Source: Hyphomicrobiales bacterium (GTDB taxonomy: Bacteria > Pseudomonadota > Alphaproteobacteria > Rhizobiales > Rhizobiaceae). Taken from it: a DNA stretch of 64,000 bases. Below, piece by piece: positions 46,480-55,473 of the stretch. The notes under the pieces are model-generated. The model worked only from the letters and a program-made list of their open reading frames with translations. It did not search any database and was not told where the DNA came from. The DNA lies in NCBI GenBank assembly GCA_900465675.1, contig UBJR01000009.1:62001-126000 (forward strand). Direction: 5' to 3'. A program made the translations under genes and the position numbers. The stretch's first letter is position 1, and each line of letters starts with the position of its first letter.

Positions 46480-47454
46480 ATGCTGAACTGGAGTTTGCAC
46501 CGTCAGGGCTCTGAAGCTGGCCAATCCGATTCCGGTTCGTCTTCCACATTGCCCGATATGACAGTTCCTACGATCTCCCCACCACCACAGAAGAAAGCCA
46601 AGATCGCTCTCGCGCTCGGCGGCGGCGCCGCGCGTGGCTGGGCCCATATCGGCGTGTTGCGAGCGTTGGATGAAGCCGGCATCGAGATCGGCATGATCGC
46701 CGGCACCTCGATCGGTGCTCTCGTCGGCGGCTGCTATCTCGCCGGAAAGCTCGACGAACTCGAAGAATTCGCCCGTTCGCTCACCATGCGCCGCATCGCC
46801 AGCCTGCTCGATCTGACGATCGGCGGCAGCGGCCTGTTCGGCGGCATGCGGCTGACGAAGCGCATGGCCGAGCATCTGGAAGGTTTGAATATCGAGGATC
46901 TCGACCGTCCCTTCGTCGCCGTGGCCGCCGAGGTCAATACCGGCCACGAGGTCTGGATCTCCAATGGCTCACTGATTACGGCGCTGCGCGCTTCCTACGC
47001 CCTGCCCGGCATCTTCGAGCCGATCCGCAGCAACAACCGGACGCTCGTTGATGGCGCCCTCGTCAATCCGGTGCCGGTGTCCGTCTGCCGCAGCTACGAG
47101 CAGCCGCTCGTCTGCGCTGTTAACCTCAACTACGACCTCTTCGGCCGCTCCGCCGTCGTCAAGCACAATGCCGGACTGACGGTTCAGGAAATGCAGAAGC
47201 GCGAGGAAACACCCTATACGCGCCTCGGCATGACCGGCGTCATGGTGCAGGCCTTCAACATCATTCAGGACAGGATTTCACGCGCGCGCCTGGCGGGCGA
47301 CCCGCCGGATATCTCGCTGCATCCGCGGCTGAGCGATATCGGGCTTTCGGAGTTCCATCGCGCCGGCGAGGCAATCGAGCGCGGTTACCAGGAAGCCTCG
47401 CTGAGGCTTCCCGAACTCAAGCGAATGCAGGAAGCTTTTGCCGGCCACGCGTGA
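46480..47454 (+). CDS. Patatin-like phospholipase
   Basis: 324 aa. The patatin glycine-rich oxyanion loop LALGGGAARGWAHIGVL (about 43-59), nucleophile GTSIGAL (Ser near 77) and the DGALVNP motif (Asp near 190) are all intact, so it is probably an active serine lipase of the RssA/YchK type. A Gly/Ser-rich 40-residue N-terminus precedes. Ribosome-binding GGGAGG precedes the ATG. An inverted repeat GAACAC-GTGTTC lies upstream (about 46429-46461). Confidence 0.9.
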   Translation: MLNWSLHRQGSEAGQSDSGSSSTLPDMTVPTISPPPQKKAKIALALGGGAARGWAHIGVLRALDEAGIEIGMIAGTSIGALVGGCYLAGKLDELEEFARSLTMRRIASLLDLTIGGSGLFGGMRLTKRMAEHLEGLNIEDLDRPFVAVAAEVNTGHEVWISNGSLITALRASYALPGIFEPIRSNNRTLVDGALVNPVPVSVCRSYEQPLVCAVNLNYDLFGRSAVVKHNAGLTVQEMQKREETPYTRLGMTGVMVQAFNIIQDRISRARLAGDPPDISLHPRLSDIGLSEFHRAGEAIERGYQEASLRLPELKRMQEAFAGHA

Positions 47455-47469
47455 TGGCCGGCGGTGTGC

Positions 47470-47904
47470 CTACCCTGCGATATAGGCCTTGATCTCTTCG
47501 GCCTCGCGCTCGACCGCTGCAATGCGGGTCTTCACCACGTCACCGATCGAAATGATGCCGCTGAGCTTGCCGTTGCTCTCCACCGGCACATGCCGGAAGC
47601 GCTTGCTGGTCATCAGCTCCATCAGTTCGTTGACGGTCGAATCCTCGTGGCAGCGGAACACTTTGGAAGTCATCATCGATGCGACCGGTTGGTCAAGACA
47701 GTCCTTGCCTGATTTGGCGATCGCATGAACGACGTCGCGTTCGGTAAATATCCCGGAAATCTTGCCCTGCACGCCGACGATGACGATCGCGCCGATCTTC
47801 TTCTGGCTGAGCACCTTGGCGGCTTCGGCAACGGTGGTGTTCGGACCAGCCGTCACGACGTCGCGGCCCTTCAGGTCGAGTATGGCTTTTACTGTGTTGG
47901 ACAT
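47470..47904 (-). CDS. CBS-domain protein
   Basis: 144 aa: two CBS domains (about 8-60 and 75-130) that bind adenine nucleotides, with GAIVIVGVQGKISGIFTERDVV and GKLSGIISIGDVVK. AGGAGG 6 bp before the ATG at 47902-47904. Small stand-alone CBS pairs of this sort are energy sensors whose partners are not known. Converges on the patatin gene. Confidence 0.9.
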   Translation of the reverse strand: MSNTVKAILDLKGRDVVTAGPNTTVAEAAKVLSQKKIGAIVIVGVQGKISGIFTERDVVHAIAKSGKDCLDQPVASMMTSKVFRCHEDSTVNELMELMTSKRFRHVPVESNGKLSGIISIGDVVKTRIAAVEREAEEIKAYIAG

Positions 47905-48008
47905 CAGCAACCTCCTATGTCGTAAGTGGATACACTTTACTGGATCACAGGCATCCGCGACGGTCTCTCCTCCCAACGCGGATCAGTTGGAATGGTGCAC
48001 TTCAACGA

Positions 48009-48779
48009 TCAGGATTGCAATACGGACGGCTCGTACTGACCTTCGTCCGAAGGCGGTAGTGCACGGTCGAACAGCGGAAACAGGAAGAAGCCGAAGACGA
48101 AACCGCCGATATGGGCGTCCCAGGCGATCGCCTGGCTGCCGTCGCCGATCAGCGGCACGCCGACGGCGATCAGCGCGTTGCCGAACAGCCAGAACAATGT
48201 GAAGGCGATCACCGTGCGGCTGCGGAACGTCTGCACGATCGAAAGCCGCGGATTGAGATGCGCCGGCCGGCCCGGACGCGCATCGGCAGGAAAGGCAAAC
48301 CGGCAGGCTGCACCCATCAGCCCTGAAATCACGCCGGATGCGCCGATCAGCAGCGTCGGATCGCCCCAGTTCAATGCGGCATGCAACGCTGCCGAAGCGA
48401 TCGACGAGAGGAACCAGAAGGTCAGATAGCGGCCGATACCGATCCGCCGGATGACCGGCGCGCCGAAGGCCATCAGCCACAGGCCGTTGAACAGGATATG
48501 CTCGATGCTTCCGTGCAGCAGCGAATAGGTTACCGGGCTCCACAGCCACTGCAGCCCCTGTTCCGACAGCGGAATCACGTAGCGCGCGGGGATGAAGCCG
48601 AAGGTGAGGAGCAGCCACTCGACCGCCTGATCCGGCAGGACCAGCGTCTGCACGGCGTAAATAGCGGCAAGAAGGGCGAGTGTTGCAACGAGAATGCCTG
48701 GCAGATTGAAGACCGGTTCGCGCTTGGCCTGCACCCGTTCCTCACCGTTCGTCTGCCGCTCCGGCGATTGCTCGTCCAT
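48009..48779 (-). CDS. Rhomboid-family intramembrane serine protease
   Basis: 256 aa. Six to seven membrane helices with the catalytic GASG (Ser, near residue 145) and WDAHIGGFVFG (His, near residue 230); the conserved SLLHGSIEHILFN loop with two His lies near residue 88. The ATG at 48777-48779 has AGGG 6 bp upstream and is preferred; ATG at 48791 is possible. The long in-frame extension further upstream runs through a terminator hairpin and is rejected. Confidence 0.9.
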   Translation of the reverse strand: MDEQSPERQTNGEERVQAKREPVFNLPGILVATLALLAAIYAVQTLVLPDQAVEWLLLTFGFIPARYVIPLSEQGLQWLWSPVTYSLLHGSIEHILFNGLWLMAFGAPVIRRIGIGRYLTFWFLSSIASAALHAALNWGDPTLLIGASGVISGLMGAACRFAFPADARPGRPAHLNPRLSIVQTFRSRTVIAFTLFWLFGNALIAVGVPLIGDGSQAIAWDAHIGGFVFGFFLFPLFDRALPPSDEGQYEPSVLQS

Positions 48780-48825
48780 CTGTACCCTCATACTTCGAGG
48801 CCACAGCCTTACAGGAGCGTCGGGC

Positions 48826-48857
48826 AAAAAAAAAGCCGTCCGGCAGAACCGGACGGC
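48826..48857 (-). terminator. Minus-strand terminator upstream of the rhomboid gene
   Basis: Nine-bp stem GCCGTCCGG with CCGGACGGC (48849-48857 and 48835-48843 on plus), 5-nt loop, followed on the minus strand by nine T. It is a textbook terminator, yet it lies 47 bp upstream of a minus-strand gene start and no minus-strand gene precedes it. Confidence 0.8.
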
Positions 48858-48990
48858 GGCCGAGCGTCCCCCGGGATAACCCCGTGCCCGATAAGTCTTT
48901 CGTGCTGAACTTCGTTTCCGAAGCGATGACAAGACAACTCCCATGGAAGGGCGGGACGGGCAATCGAAACCCTTCTTTAACCTTAACGGG
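48826..48990 (-). ncRNA. Candidate small RNA ending at the terminator (boundaries approximate)
   Basis: Minus-strand transcript ending at the U-run at 48826. The inferred RNA contains a CTTCG-GAAA-CGAAG hairpin, a longer GTCTT/AAGAC helix around it, a GGGG-TTA-TCCC hairpin, and the terminator. It does not match an RNA I can name. Alternatively it is an attenuator leader of the rhomboid gene. The 5' end is not located; no clear promoter. Confidence 0.35.
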
Positions 48991-49057
48991 CCCGACTTGG
49001 CATGAAACCCGCAGGATAACACCCAAGCAGGCCATGACGGCCTGATTCTGGACTGTA

Positions 49058-49693
49058 ATGAAACAGATTGGGTGCACCGTGCGTCATCACACCATCATCG
49101 ATGTTTACGACTACTGGAACCGTTTGCGCGGCACCCAAGACGCGCCGCTGAAATCCGAACTGGAACCGTCCACTTTGGGTCACATGCTGCCCAGCCTCTT
49201 CATACTGGAGATCAGCGCCGAAGGCCCGGTCACCTTCAGGCTGGCCGGCGCCAAGATTTCCGATCTTTTCGGCCAGGATCTGCGCGACGAAAGCTTCTCG
49301 GCATTGTTCGGCGAAGGATATGGCAACACCATCGAAGCCACGCTGGCCGGCGCCATGCGCCATGCGATGCCGGCATTGCTCAACGTAACGGGTTACAGCA
49401 CCGCCGGCCACCGCGCAGCCTTCGAGATCGCGCTGATGCCGCTGCGGTCGGATGACGGTCACTGCGAGCGCCTCTTCGGCGTCATTGCCGCCACGACTGT
49501 CGCCAGCTGGCTGGAGGTCGTGCCGCTCGATTTCCTGGTGCTCGACCGCTGCCGCGCGCTGCGGAATTTCCAGGGCGACGCTAGTGCCGAAGCAGGCTGG
49601 CAGGTGAGCACCAAACCCACAAGACCGCATGGTCTGGGCGCGATTCTGGGGCGAGTCGTTTCCTCGTTCCGCAGTGGTTCACCTGCCCGCTGA
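49058..49693 (+). CDS. PAS-domain protein (PAS_5-type)
   Basis: 211 aa. The core (about 12-150) has the pattern of the alphaproteobacterial PAS_5 family: DYWNRLRGTQDAPLKSELEP, LFILEISAEGPVTFRLAG, and LFGVIAATT. It has no attached kinase or cyclase output. These proteins are of unknown signal. The C-terminal tail is basic. A weak ribosome-binding region precedes the ATG. Confidence 0.8.
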   Translation: MKQIGCTVRHHTIIDVYDYWNRLRGTQDAPLKSELEPSTLGHMLPSLFILEISAEGPVTFRLAGAKISDLFGQDLRDESFSALFGEGYGNTIEATLAGAMRHAMPALLNVTGYSTAGHRAAFEIALMPLRSDDGHCERLFGVIAATTVASWLEVVPLDFLVLDRCRALRNFQGDASAEAGWQVSTKPTRPHGLGAILGRVVSSFRSGSPAR

Positions 49694-49817
49694 AGCGTCT
49701 CGAAACGATACAGATCGGATGCTTGCCAGAAGCTGCAATGTGAGGTCGTCAGACAACCTTCTGTTAAGGTGTTGCGGGTAAAGATCGCACTATATCATTT
49801 TATAAAGAAGCGCTTTC

Positions 49818-50426
49818 ATGCACTCGTTCCAGCAAGCTCAGACGCAGAGAGCGCCGCGCCCTGAACAGGGTGTTTTTCAGCGCGTGCCGATCAATATGCA
49901 GGGCCGGCTGATGCTTGCGAACTACGAAGAGTTCGAATGCATGGTCATCGACATGTCGCCAGGCGACATGTACGTCACCTGCCCCGGCCGCCCGCGCGCC
50001 AACGAACGTGTCGTCGCCTATATCGACCATCTCGGCCGTGTCGAAGGCCATGTGCAGACCGTCGATGCCCGCGGCTTCACCATGTCGATCAACGCAACGG
50101 AACGGAAGCGCGAGAAGCTCGCGGCACAGCTGACCTGGCTCGCCAACAAGCATGAGCTAGGCCTGCCGGAAGACCGCCGCCACGACCGCCTGACGCCGCG
50201 CGAAACCAAGAGCGAACTGACGCTCGAAGACGGCACGCGCTATGTCTGCCGTATCATGGACCTTTCGCTGTCGGGCGCTGCCGTCGACGTCGAGGCCCGG
50301 CCACCGCTCGGCACAGCGATCCGCCTCGGCAACATGCGCGGCCGCGTGGTGCGCCATTTCTCCGAAGGCGTGGCGCTCGAGTTCCTCTCGCTGCAATCTC
50401 GCGATACGCTACGCGAATTCCTCTAG
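49818..50426 (+). CDS. Tandem PilZ-domain protein
   Basis: 202 aa. Two PilZ-like domains: an N-terminal one (about 18-105, RVPINMQGRLMLANYEEFECMVIDMSPGDMYV) and a C-terminal one (about 120-202) with RHDRLTPR and DLSLSGAAVDVE, near the (D/N)xSxxG motif. The RxxxR motif reads RRHDR. PilZ domains bind cyclic di-GMP; both motifs are partially conserved, so ligand binding is likely but not certain. Confidence 0.85.
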   Translation: MHSFQQAQTQRAPRPEQGVFQRVPINMQGRLMLANYEEFECMVIDMSPGDMYVTCPGRPRANERVVAYIDHLGRVEGHVQTVDARGFTMSINATERKREKLAAQLTWLANKHELGLPEDRRHDRLTPRETKSELTLEDGTRYVCRIMDLSLSGAAVDVEARPPLGTAIRLGNMRGRVVRHFSEGVALEFLSLQSRDTLREFL

Positions 50427-50489
50427 GCGTCATCCTTCTGTCATCGCCATCGACGATCAAGGCGGCCTCGCAAGAAGGCGGCTTTGTTG

Positions 50490-51458
50490 ATGTCTGTATT
50501 ATTTCCTGAGATCGAGCCATACGATCACGGCATGCTGGATACCGGCGACGGCAACCGGCTCTATTTTGAATGCTGCGGAAATCCGGACGGCCTGCCGGTT
50601 GTCGTTTTGCATGGCGGCCCGGGCTCGGGGTGCTCGGCTGCGTCCAGACGCTATTTCGATCCGTCGGCGTACCGGATCATCCTCTTCGATCAGCGCAATT
50701 GCGGCCGCAGCCTGCCGAATGCGGCCGACCCGGATTGCGATCTTGCTGCCAACACTACCTGGCATTTGGTCGCCGATATCGAACGCCTCCGCGAACATCT
50801 CGGCCTCGGGCGATGGCTCCTGTTTGGCAACTCGTGGGGTACGACGCTCGCGCTTGCTTACGGACAGCGTCACCCGCAACCCGTTGCAGGCATGATTCTC
50901 GCGGGCATCACCACGACACGCCGCTCCGAGATCGACTGGCTGTGTAGCGGCATGGCCCGGTTCTTCCCCGCTGACTATGCGCATTTCATCGAGGCCATTC
51001 CACACAGCCTCCGCGATCGCGGACCACTCGCAGCCTATTTCGCTATGCTGAACGGCCCTGACGCCGATCTGCGCCAGGCCGCCGCCTTGGCCTGGCACCG
51101 GTGGGAGGCCGCGTCGATCCTGCTTGCCGATCCGAACGGCATGCCGCGCCGGTGGGCCGATCCGCGCTATCTGCTGATGCGTGCGCGGATCGTGACGCAC
51201 TACTTCCATCACGGCGCCTGGCTGAAGGACCGGCAGCTGCTCGCCGATGCCAGCAAGCTTCAGGGCATACCCGCAACGCTGATCCAGGGCCGGTTTGACC
51301 TTGAGGCGCCGTTGACCACCGCATGGGAACTGGCCCAATCCTGGCCTGAAGCCGAGCTCGTCATCGTCGAAAATGCCGCTCATTCCCTCGACAACAGCGC
51401 CATCGCCGCTGCTATCGTCGATGCGGCGGCAAAATTTCTGCATTTTCTCGAAAAATAA
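50490..51458 (+). CDS. pip: Proline iminopeptidase
   Basis: 322 aa alpha/beta hydrolase, peptidase S33. HGGPGSGC (oxyanion), GNSWGTTL (nucleophile Ser115), RNCGRS and the catalytic Asp in QGRFDLEAP and His in NAAHSLDN. Removes N-terminal proline. The ATG at 50490 is used; in-frame TTGs 3-6 bases earlier are possible. Its transcription unit ends near a weak hairpin at 51679-51700. Confidence 0.92.
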   Translation: MSVLFPEIEPYDHGMLDTGDGNRLYFECCGNPDGLPVVVLHGGPGSGCSAASRRYFDPSAYRIILFDQRNCGRSLPNAADPDCDLAANTTWHLVADIERLREHLGLGRWLLFGNSWGTTLALAYGQRHPQPVAGMILAGITTTRRSEIDWLCSGMARFFPADYAHFIEAIPHSLRDRGPLAAYFAMLNGPDADLRQAAALAWHRWEAASILLADPNGMPRRWADPRYLLMRARIVTHYFHHGAWLKDRQLLADASKLQGIPATLIQGRFDLEAPLTTAWELAQSWPEAELVIVENAAHSLDNSAIAAAIVDAAAKFLHFLEK

Positions 51459-51678
51459 TTTTCGCCGGAATCGGACGAAAACCTACCAATTCGGCGCTTT
51501 TTGCGCCCTTATGTCGGCGATCTTGCATCTGGTCCGGCAAGGTCAGCCGGCAAGGCAGCGTTAACAACGCGATAACAAGCCACAATCCGGAACACTCCGC
51601 CGTTAACTTTTACCCCGGAATAGCGCCATTCCGGCACAGAACCCGTATCGGGAATAGCTGCAATTTTAATCGAATTCG

Positions 51679-51700
51679 CCGCAAATTTTCTGCGGTTTTT
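51679..51700 (+). terminator. Weak rho-independent terminator
   Basis: Five-bp stem CCGCA (51679-51683)/TGCGG (51691-51695), then five T. It lies about 220 bases after the pip stop and is too weak for confident assignment. Confidence 0.3.
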
Positions 51701-51763
51701 ATGCGTATTCGATTCAAATATCGTTCAAGTTTTCTCCGCTTTTGAATCAACTAAGCACTTAAT

Positions 51764-51792
51764 TTGACTACGTAATTTTGCGTCGGATAAAA
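51764..51792 (+). promoter_or_regulatory. Candidate sigma70 promoter upstream of the transglutaminase-like gene
   Basis: TTGACT (51764-51769), 17-bp spacer, ATAAAA (51787-51792), about 45 bp before the ATG at 51840. Close to the housekeeping consensus. Confidence 0.5.
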
Positions 51793-51839
51793 CCGTCGAT
51801 GTCATTGTCACCTCAACAAACGGGGAGACGGCAGAGACA

Positions 51840-52439
51840 ATGTTCAACGCAATCAAGAGCGGCATTTTCGCCAGTATCATGATGATCACCATGACGGGCA
51901 CAGGACAGGCGGCGCCCGGCAGCATGACGCTTGCAGGCAACGCTAGCCCACCGATCGGCGCCTATCAGTTCTGCAAGGAAAATCCGGCCGATTGCAGCAA
52001 TCCCGCGGGTGACGCCGGCCCGCTGCTTCTCACCGAAGCACGCTGGAAGGATATCCTGAAGATCAACTATCAGGTCAATTCGTCGATCCAGCCGATGACC
52101 GACATGGAGATCTACGGTGTCGAAGAGCGCTGGGCCTACCCGCGTACCGTCGGCGACTGTGAGGACTATGCGCTCTTGAAGCGCAAGCTGCTGATCGATG
52201 CCGGCGTCTCCCCGTCCGATCTTCTGATGACCGTCGTGCTGCAGCCGAATGGTGAGGGCCATGCCGTGCTGACCGTCCGCACCGACCACGGCGACTTCAT
52301 TCTCGATAACATGCGCAACAAGGTCATGCTCTGGGCCGACACCGAATACACCTACCTCAAGCGTCAGTCTTCGGATGATCCGAATCGCTGGATGAAGCTT
52401 CAGGATGGCCGTGCGGTTGCCGTCGGCAGCGTGAAGTAA
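51840..52439 (+). CDS. Exported transglutaminase-like cysteine peptidase
   Basis: 199 aa with a signal peptide (about 1-24). The papain-like triad is visible: GDCEDYALLKRKLL (Cys near residue 104), GHAVLTV (His near 140) and LDNM (Asp near 151). This is the bacterial transglutaminase-like cysteine peptidase family (as in LapG, which cleaves surface adhesins). No LapD homologue is adjacent, so the partner or substrate is unknown. Confidence 0.88.
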   Translation: MFNAIKSGIFASIMMITMTGTGQAAPGSMTLAGNASPPIGAYQFCKENPADCSNPAGDAGPLLLTEARWKDILKINYQVNSSIQPMTDMEIYGVEERWAYPRTVGDCEDYALLKRKLLIDAGVSPSDLLMTVVLQPNGEGHAVLTVRTDHGDFILDNMRNKVMLWADTEYTYLKRQSSDDPNRWMKLQDGRAVAVGSVK

Positions 52440-52517
52440 GACAGCCGCCGGGTTATCCCGGCGTCACAGCCAGGCACCGGTCAGTCCCCCGCATCCCCGT
52501 CCCCGACCGGCGCCCCA

Positions 52518-52547
52518 GAGCCGCTCCCGCTGTCCCGGGAGCGGCTC
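52518..52547 (+). terminator. Hairpin after the transglutaminase-like gene
   Basis: A perfect 12-bp stem GAGCCGCTCCCG/CGGGAGCGGCTC with a 6-nt loop. There is no clear T-run, so it may stop transcription weakly or stabilise the mRNA end. Confidence 0.5.
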
Positions 52548-52578
52548 GCCCTTTATCGGGCGCTCCGCACCTCTTTGG

Positions 52579-52597
52579 TTAATGCGATATTAACCAT
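52579..52597. promoter_or_regulatory. Candidate CtrA box (TTAA-N7-TTAACCAT)
   Basis: TTAA (52579-52582), TGCGATA, TTAA (52590-52593) then CCAT: a perfect CtrA consensus, with the rhizobial CCAT extension. It lies 84 bp upstream of the next gene at 52681. Confidence 0.5.
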
Positions 52598-52680
52598 CCT
52601 CGCCTGATGATGCCGTCAGATTCATCCAGGCACCGGCGGCTCACGTTTTTCTTGCGGCGGTCAACGACTGAAGAGCCGCC

Positions 52681-53433
52681 ATGAGCCATCTCGCCCCCAA
52701 TGCCGCCGCAGTCGACGAAAGCCCGATCCTCTCCAGTGGCTTCCTGATCCGCGTGACCGCCGCCGTCGCCGTTCTTGCCGTCCTGACCATCGCGATCAGC
52801 CTCGGCGGCCGCTGGTTCGGCCGCCACATCACGCTGGCAGGCAATAGCGAAAGCACCCAGGCCGTCAGCGTCACGATCGGCCGCGACACGCTCAACCTTT
52901 CGGAAAACACGATTCGCTTCCCGAGCCAGCGCCATGCCGGCGTCTCCGAGCGTGCCGACCTGTATCTGACCTGGCCGGAAATGCAGGGCTACACGAAGAA
53001 CGACCGCGAACGCTTCGACGACGTTGCCCAGTCGGCCGGCCTCATCTTCCTGCAGATCACCCAAAGCACGATGTCGCGCGACATGTCCGGGCGAATCGAA
53101 CCGATCTACGCCCATCTGATGGACGGTGCGGCCAAGCCCTATGCCGATGGCCTGACGCTCCACAACCTGCGCGCCGATGCCGGCTACACCGGAGAGGTCC
53201 TGCTGACGGCAGAGCGCCCGAACGCGGCCGACTATGCCGTTCGCTGCATCCTGCCCGAATCGCCCGAGCTCGCGACCAGCGGCGACTGCCAGCGCGACAT
53301 CAAGGTCGGCAAGGATCTGAGCGTGCTTTACCGATTCTCCAGCCGTCATTTGAACGATTGGGACCATATTGATGCCGCTATTCGCTCTTTTGTGGAGGCG
53401 CGTCTCGCGACCCGTTCTGCGACAAGCCGCTAA
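52681..53433 (+). CDS. Hypothetical single-span membrane protein, 250 aa
   Basis: One transmembrane helix (about 23-42), then a soluble periplasmic-looking region of 205 residues with two cysteines (about 200 and 208, and no recognised domain. Preceded by a CtrA-box and followed 94 bp later by a septal D,D-carboxypeptidase gene, so envelope or division-related function is possible but not shown. Confidence 0.6.
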   Translation: MSHLAPNAAAVDESPILSSGFLIRVTAAVAVLAVLTIAISLGGRWFGRHITLAGNSESTQAVSVTIGRDTLNLSENTIRFPSQRHAGVSERADLYLTWPEMQGYTKNDRERFDDVAQSAGLIFLQITQSTMSRDMSGRIEPIYAHLMDGAAKPYADGLTLHNLRADAGYTGEVLLTAERPNAADYAVRCILPESPELATSGDCQRDIKVGKDLSVLYRFSSRHLNDWDHIDAAIRSFVEARLATRSATSR

Positions 53434-53527
53434 AACGCGGCTGACGGGCGAAAGAAACGATTAATCATAAACGGATTGGTAACTCAGCCCCGGTAAATTC
53501 CGTAGTCAACGATCGCCGCGGAGGGGC

Positions 53528-55081
53528 GTGCGGTCTGGTTCAAAAACATCAGAAATGCAAGCGAAGAGTGAAATAGTGTCAAGGTCAGTCTCCTCCGTAC
53601 ATCCGTCGCGGTCCGGCAATTTCCTGGTGAAGATGCTTGCGGCACTTGCGATCGCCACGACGGCGTTTCTTGCCGAATCGGTTACCGCGGAAGCGGAAGC
53701 AGCCAATCCGAAATATGCAGGGATCGTCGTCGATGCGAAGACCGGCAACGTTCTCTACAGCGAGAACGCCGACCGCCTTCAGTATCCGGCATCGCTGACC
53801 AAGATGATGACCCTCTACATGACCTTCGAGGCGCTGGAGCAGGGCCGCATTTCGCTCGATACCCGCGTCCCCTTCTCCCCGCACGCCTCCGCACAGGCAC
53901 CGACCAAGCTCGGCGTCCGCGCAGGCGGTTCGATCACCGTCGAACAGGGCATTCTCGGCCTCGTGACGCTGTCCGCCAACGACGCGGCAACCGCGCTTGG
54001 CGAGATGATTGGCGGTGGCAGTGAAGATCGCTTCGCGCAGATGATGACGGCCAAGGCCCACGCGCTCGGCATGACCCGGACCACCTATCGCAATGCCAAC
54101 GGCCTGCCGAACACCGCGCAGATGACCACGGCCCGCGACCAGGCCCGCCTCGGCATCGCGCTTCGCCAGCATTTCCCGCAATATTACGGCTATTTCGCCA
54201 CGCAGAGCTTCAAGTTCGGCACCCGCACGATCCGCAGCCATAACCGTCTCGTCGGTTCCGTGCGCGGCGTCGACGGCATCAAGACCGGCTATACACGCGC
54301 TGCAGGCTTCAATCTCGTCAGCTCCGTGCAGGACGACGGCCGCTCGATCGTTGGCGTGGTCATGGGTGGTGCCTCTACCCCTGCCCGCGACAACCAGATG
54401 CGCAAGTTGATCGCCACCTATCTGCCGAAGGCTTCGACCCGCGGCGGCACCAAGCTGATTGCCGAACCGGCTCCGACGCGGGTACCTGCCCCGGCAGCTG
54501 AAGTTCCGGTCGCTGCTGCCTCCGAGATCGAATTGCCGCATACAGCTCCGGCTCCGGCTGCACGCTACGAAGTTGCCGCTGCGGCGACTGCTTACACCGA
54601 CACACCTGCCGTAAAGACGGAAAACCCGCTGGTGGCAACTCAGCAGCCGACCGAGATGCCGTCGCCGACAAAGGTCAAGACGGTTGCGATCAAGGGTTCG
54701 GTTGCCGTCCCGACGCCGGCGCCGGCCTATATGCCGGAACAGGCAGAGGACAATTCCGTGGACCAGCTGACCACGGCTTCCGTCCCTGCGGCAAAGGCTG
54801 CTGCGACGCCTGCACCTGTCACCGAAACGGGTCCGTCCGGCTGGGTTGTCCAGATCGGCGTCTCGTCCAGCAAGGATGCAGCGATGGATCTGCTGCAGAA
54901 CGCCAAGACCAGGGGCGGCAAAGCGCTGAGCGCCGCCAAGCCTTTCGCTGTCGCCTATGCCAATGACGGCGAACAGATTTATCGCGCCCGCTTCGGTGGT
55001 TTCGACGACCAGCGCGACGCGGTCAATGCCTGCAAGGCGCTGAAGCGCGCCGGCGTTAAGTGCTGGGCGGCTGCCCAGTGA
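53528..55081 (+). CDS. D-alanyl-D-alanine carboxypeptidase with C-terminal SPOR domain
   Basis: 517 aa. Signal segment near residue 38-58. Active-site motifs are intact: SLTK (Ser89), SAN (149-151) and KTG (252-254). After the peptidase domain there is a Pro/Ala-rich linker (about 320-430) and a SPOR domain (about 437-517, GWVVQIGVSSSKDAA... YRARFGGFDDQRDA) that binds denuded septal glycan, so the enzyme should act at the division septum. Start codon GTG at 53528 is uncertain; the ATG at 53555 is an alternative. Confidence 0.9.
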   Translation: MRSGSKTSEMQAKSEIVSRSVSSVHPSRSGNFLVKMLAALAIATTAFLAESVTAEAEAANPKYAGIVVDAKTGNVLYSENADRLQYPASLTKMMTLYMTFEALEQGRISLDTRVPFSPHASAQAPTKLGVRAGGSITVEQGILGLVTLSANDAATALGEMIGGGSEDRFAQMMTAKAHALGMTRTTYRNANGLPNTAQMTTARDQARLGIALRQHFPQYYGYFATQSFKFGTRTIRSHNRLVGSVRGVDGIKTGYTRAAGFNLVSSVQDDGRSIVGVVMGGASTPARDNQMRKLIATYLPKASTRGGTKLIAEPAPTRVPAPAAEVPVAAASEIELPHTAPAPAARYEVAAAATAYTDTPAVKTENPLVATQQPTEMPSPTKVKTVAIKGSVAVPTPAPAYMPEQAEDNSVDQLTTASVPAAKAAATPAPVTETGPSGWVVQIGVSSSKDAAMDLLQNAKTRGGKALSAAKPFAVAYANDGEQIYRARFGGFDDQRDAVNACKALKRAGVKCWAAAQ

Positions 55082-55193
55082 GATATTCGGCGCCGCCAGT
55101 CCTGTTTCTGACGGCACCGCTGATGGCCGAACCGGTGTTTGCGGTTCTGGTCGAAATTCGTGACCTCGATTGTTAGTGCGTACGGGGAATATT

Positions 55194-55469
55194 ATGGCGA
55201 TCAATGGAAATGTACCGGGCTTTCCGCCCGAAGGACGCGCAACCGGCAAGCCGGCCCGCATCGGCCTGCACCCGCTTCATGAGGCTGCATTGCGCCTCGC
55301 CGAGATCGGGCGGCCGCGCGCGACCAAGTCGGCAAAGACCAAGGATCTGATCAATCTTCTGCTGACTCATGGCGCCCGCGCCTGGCGCTACCAGCAGCCC
55401 GAAGCCCGCATCCACCTGCACGTCACCTGCCCGGAAGGCACGTCGCCGGTTACTCTGCGGCTTCGCTGA
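55194..55469 (+). CDS. Hypothetical protein, 91 aa
   Basis: Starts MAINGNVPGFPPEGRATGKP, a basic, soluble protein with a compact C-terminal region (HGARAWRYQQPEARIHLHVT). GGGGAA precedes the ATG by 6 bp. No family recognised. It could be cotranscribed with the SPOR gene but there are about 110 bp between them. Confidence 0.55.
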   Translation: MAINGNVPGFPPEGRATGKPARIGLHPLHEAALRLAEIGRPRATKSAKTKDLINLLLTHGARAWRYQQPEARIHLHVTCPEGTSPVTLRLR

Positions 55470-55473
55470 TTAT

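Larger units (their letters stand above)
51459..51839. other. AT-rich intergenic region of about 380 bp
   Basis: Contains no supported gene. A weak hairpin with a T-run (CCGCA-TGCGG, 51679-51700) could be a terminator. A promoter for the next gene is proposed at 51764-51792. Nothing else was recognised. Confidence 0.5.

Noticed and set aside
48780..49022. Upstream extension of the rhomboid gene
   Set aside because: It runs through the 48826-48857 terminator, in a region not resembling rhomboid sequence; ATG at 48779 has a ribosome-binding site.
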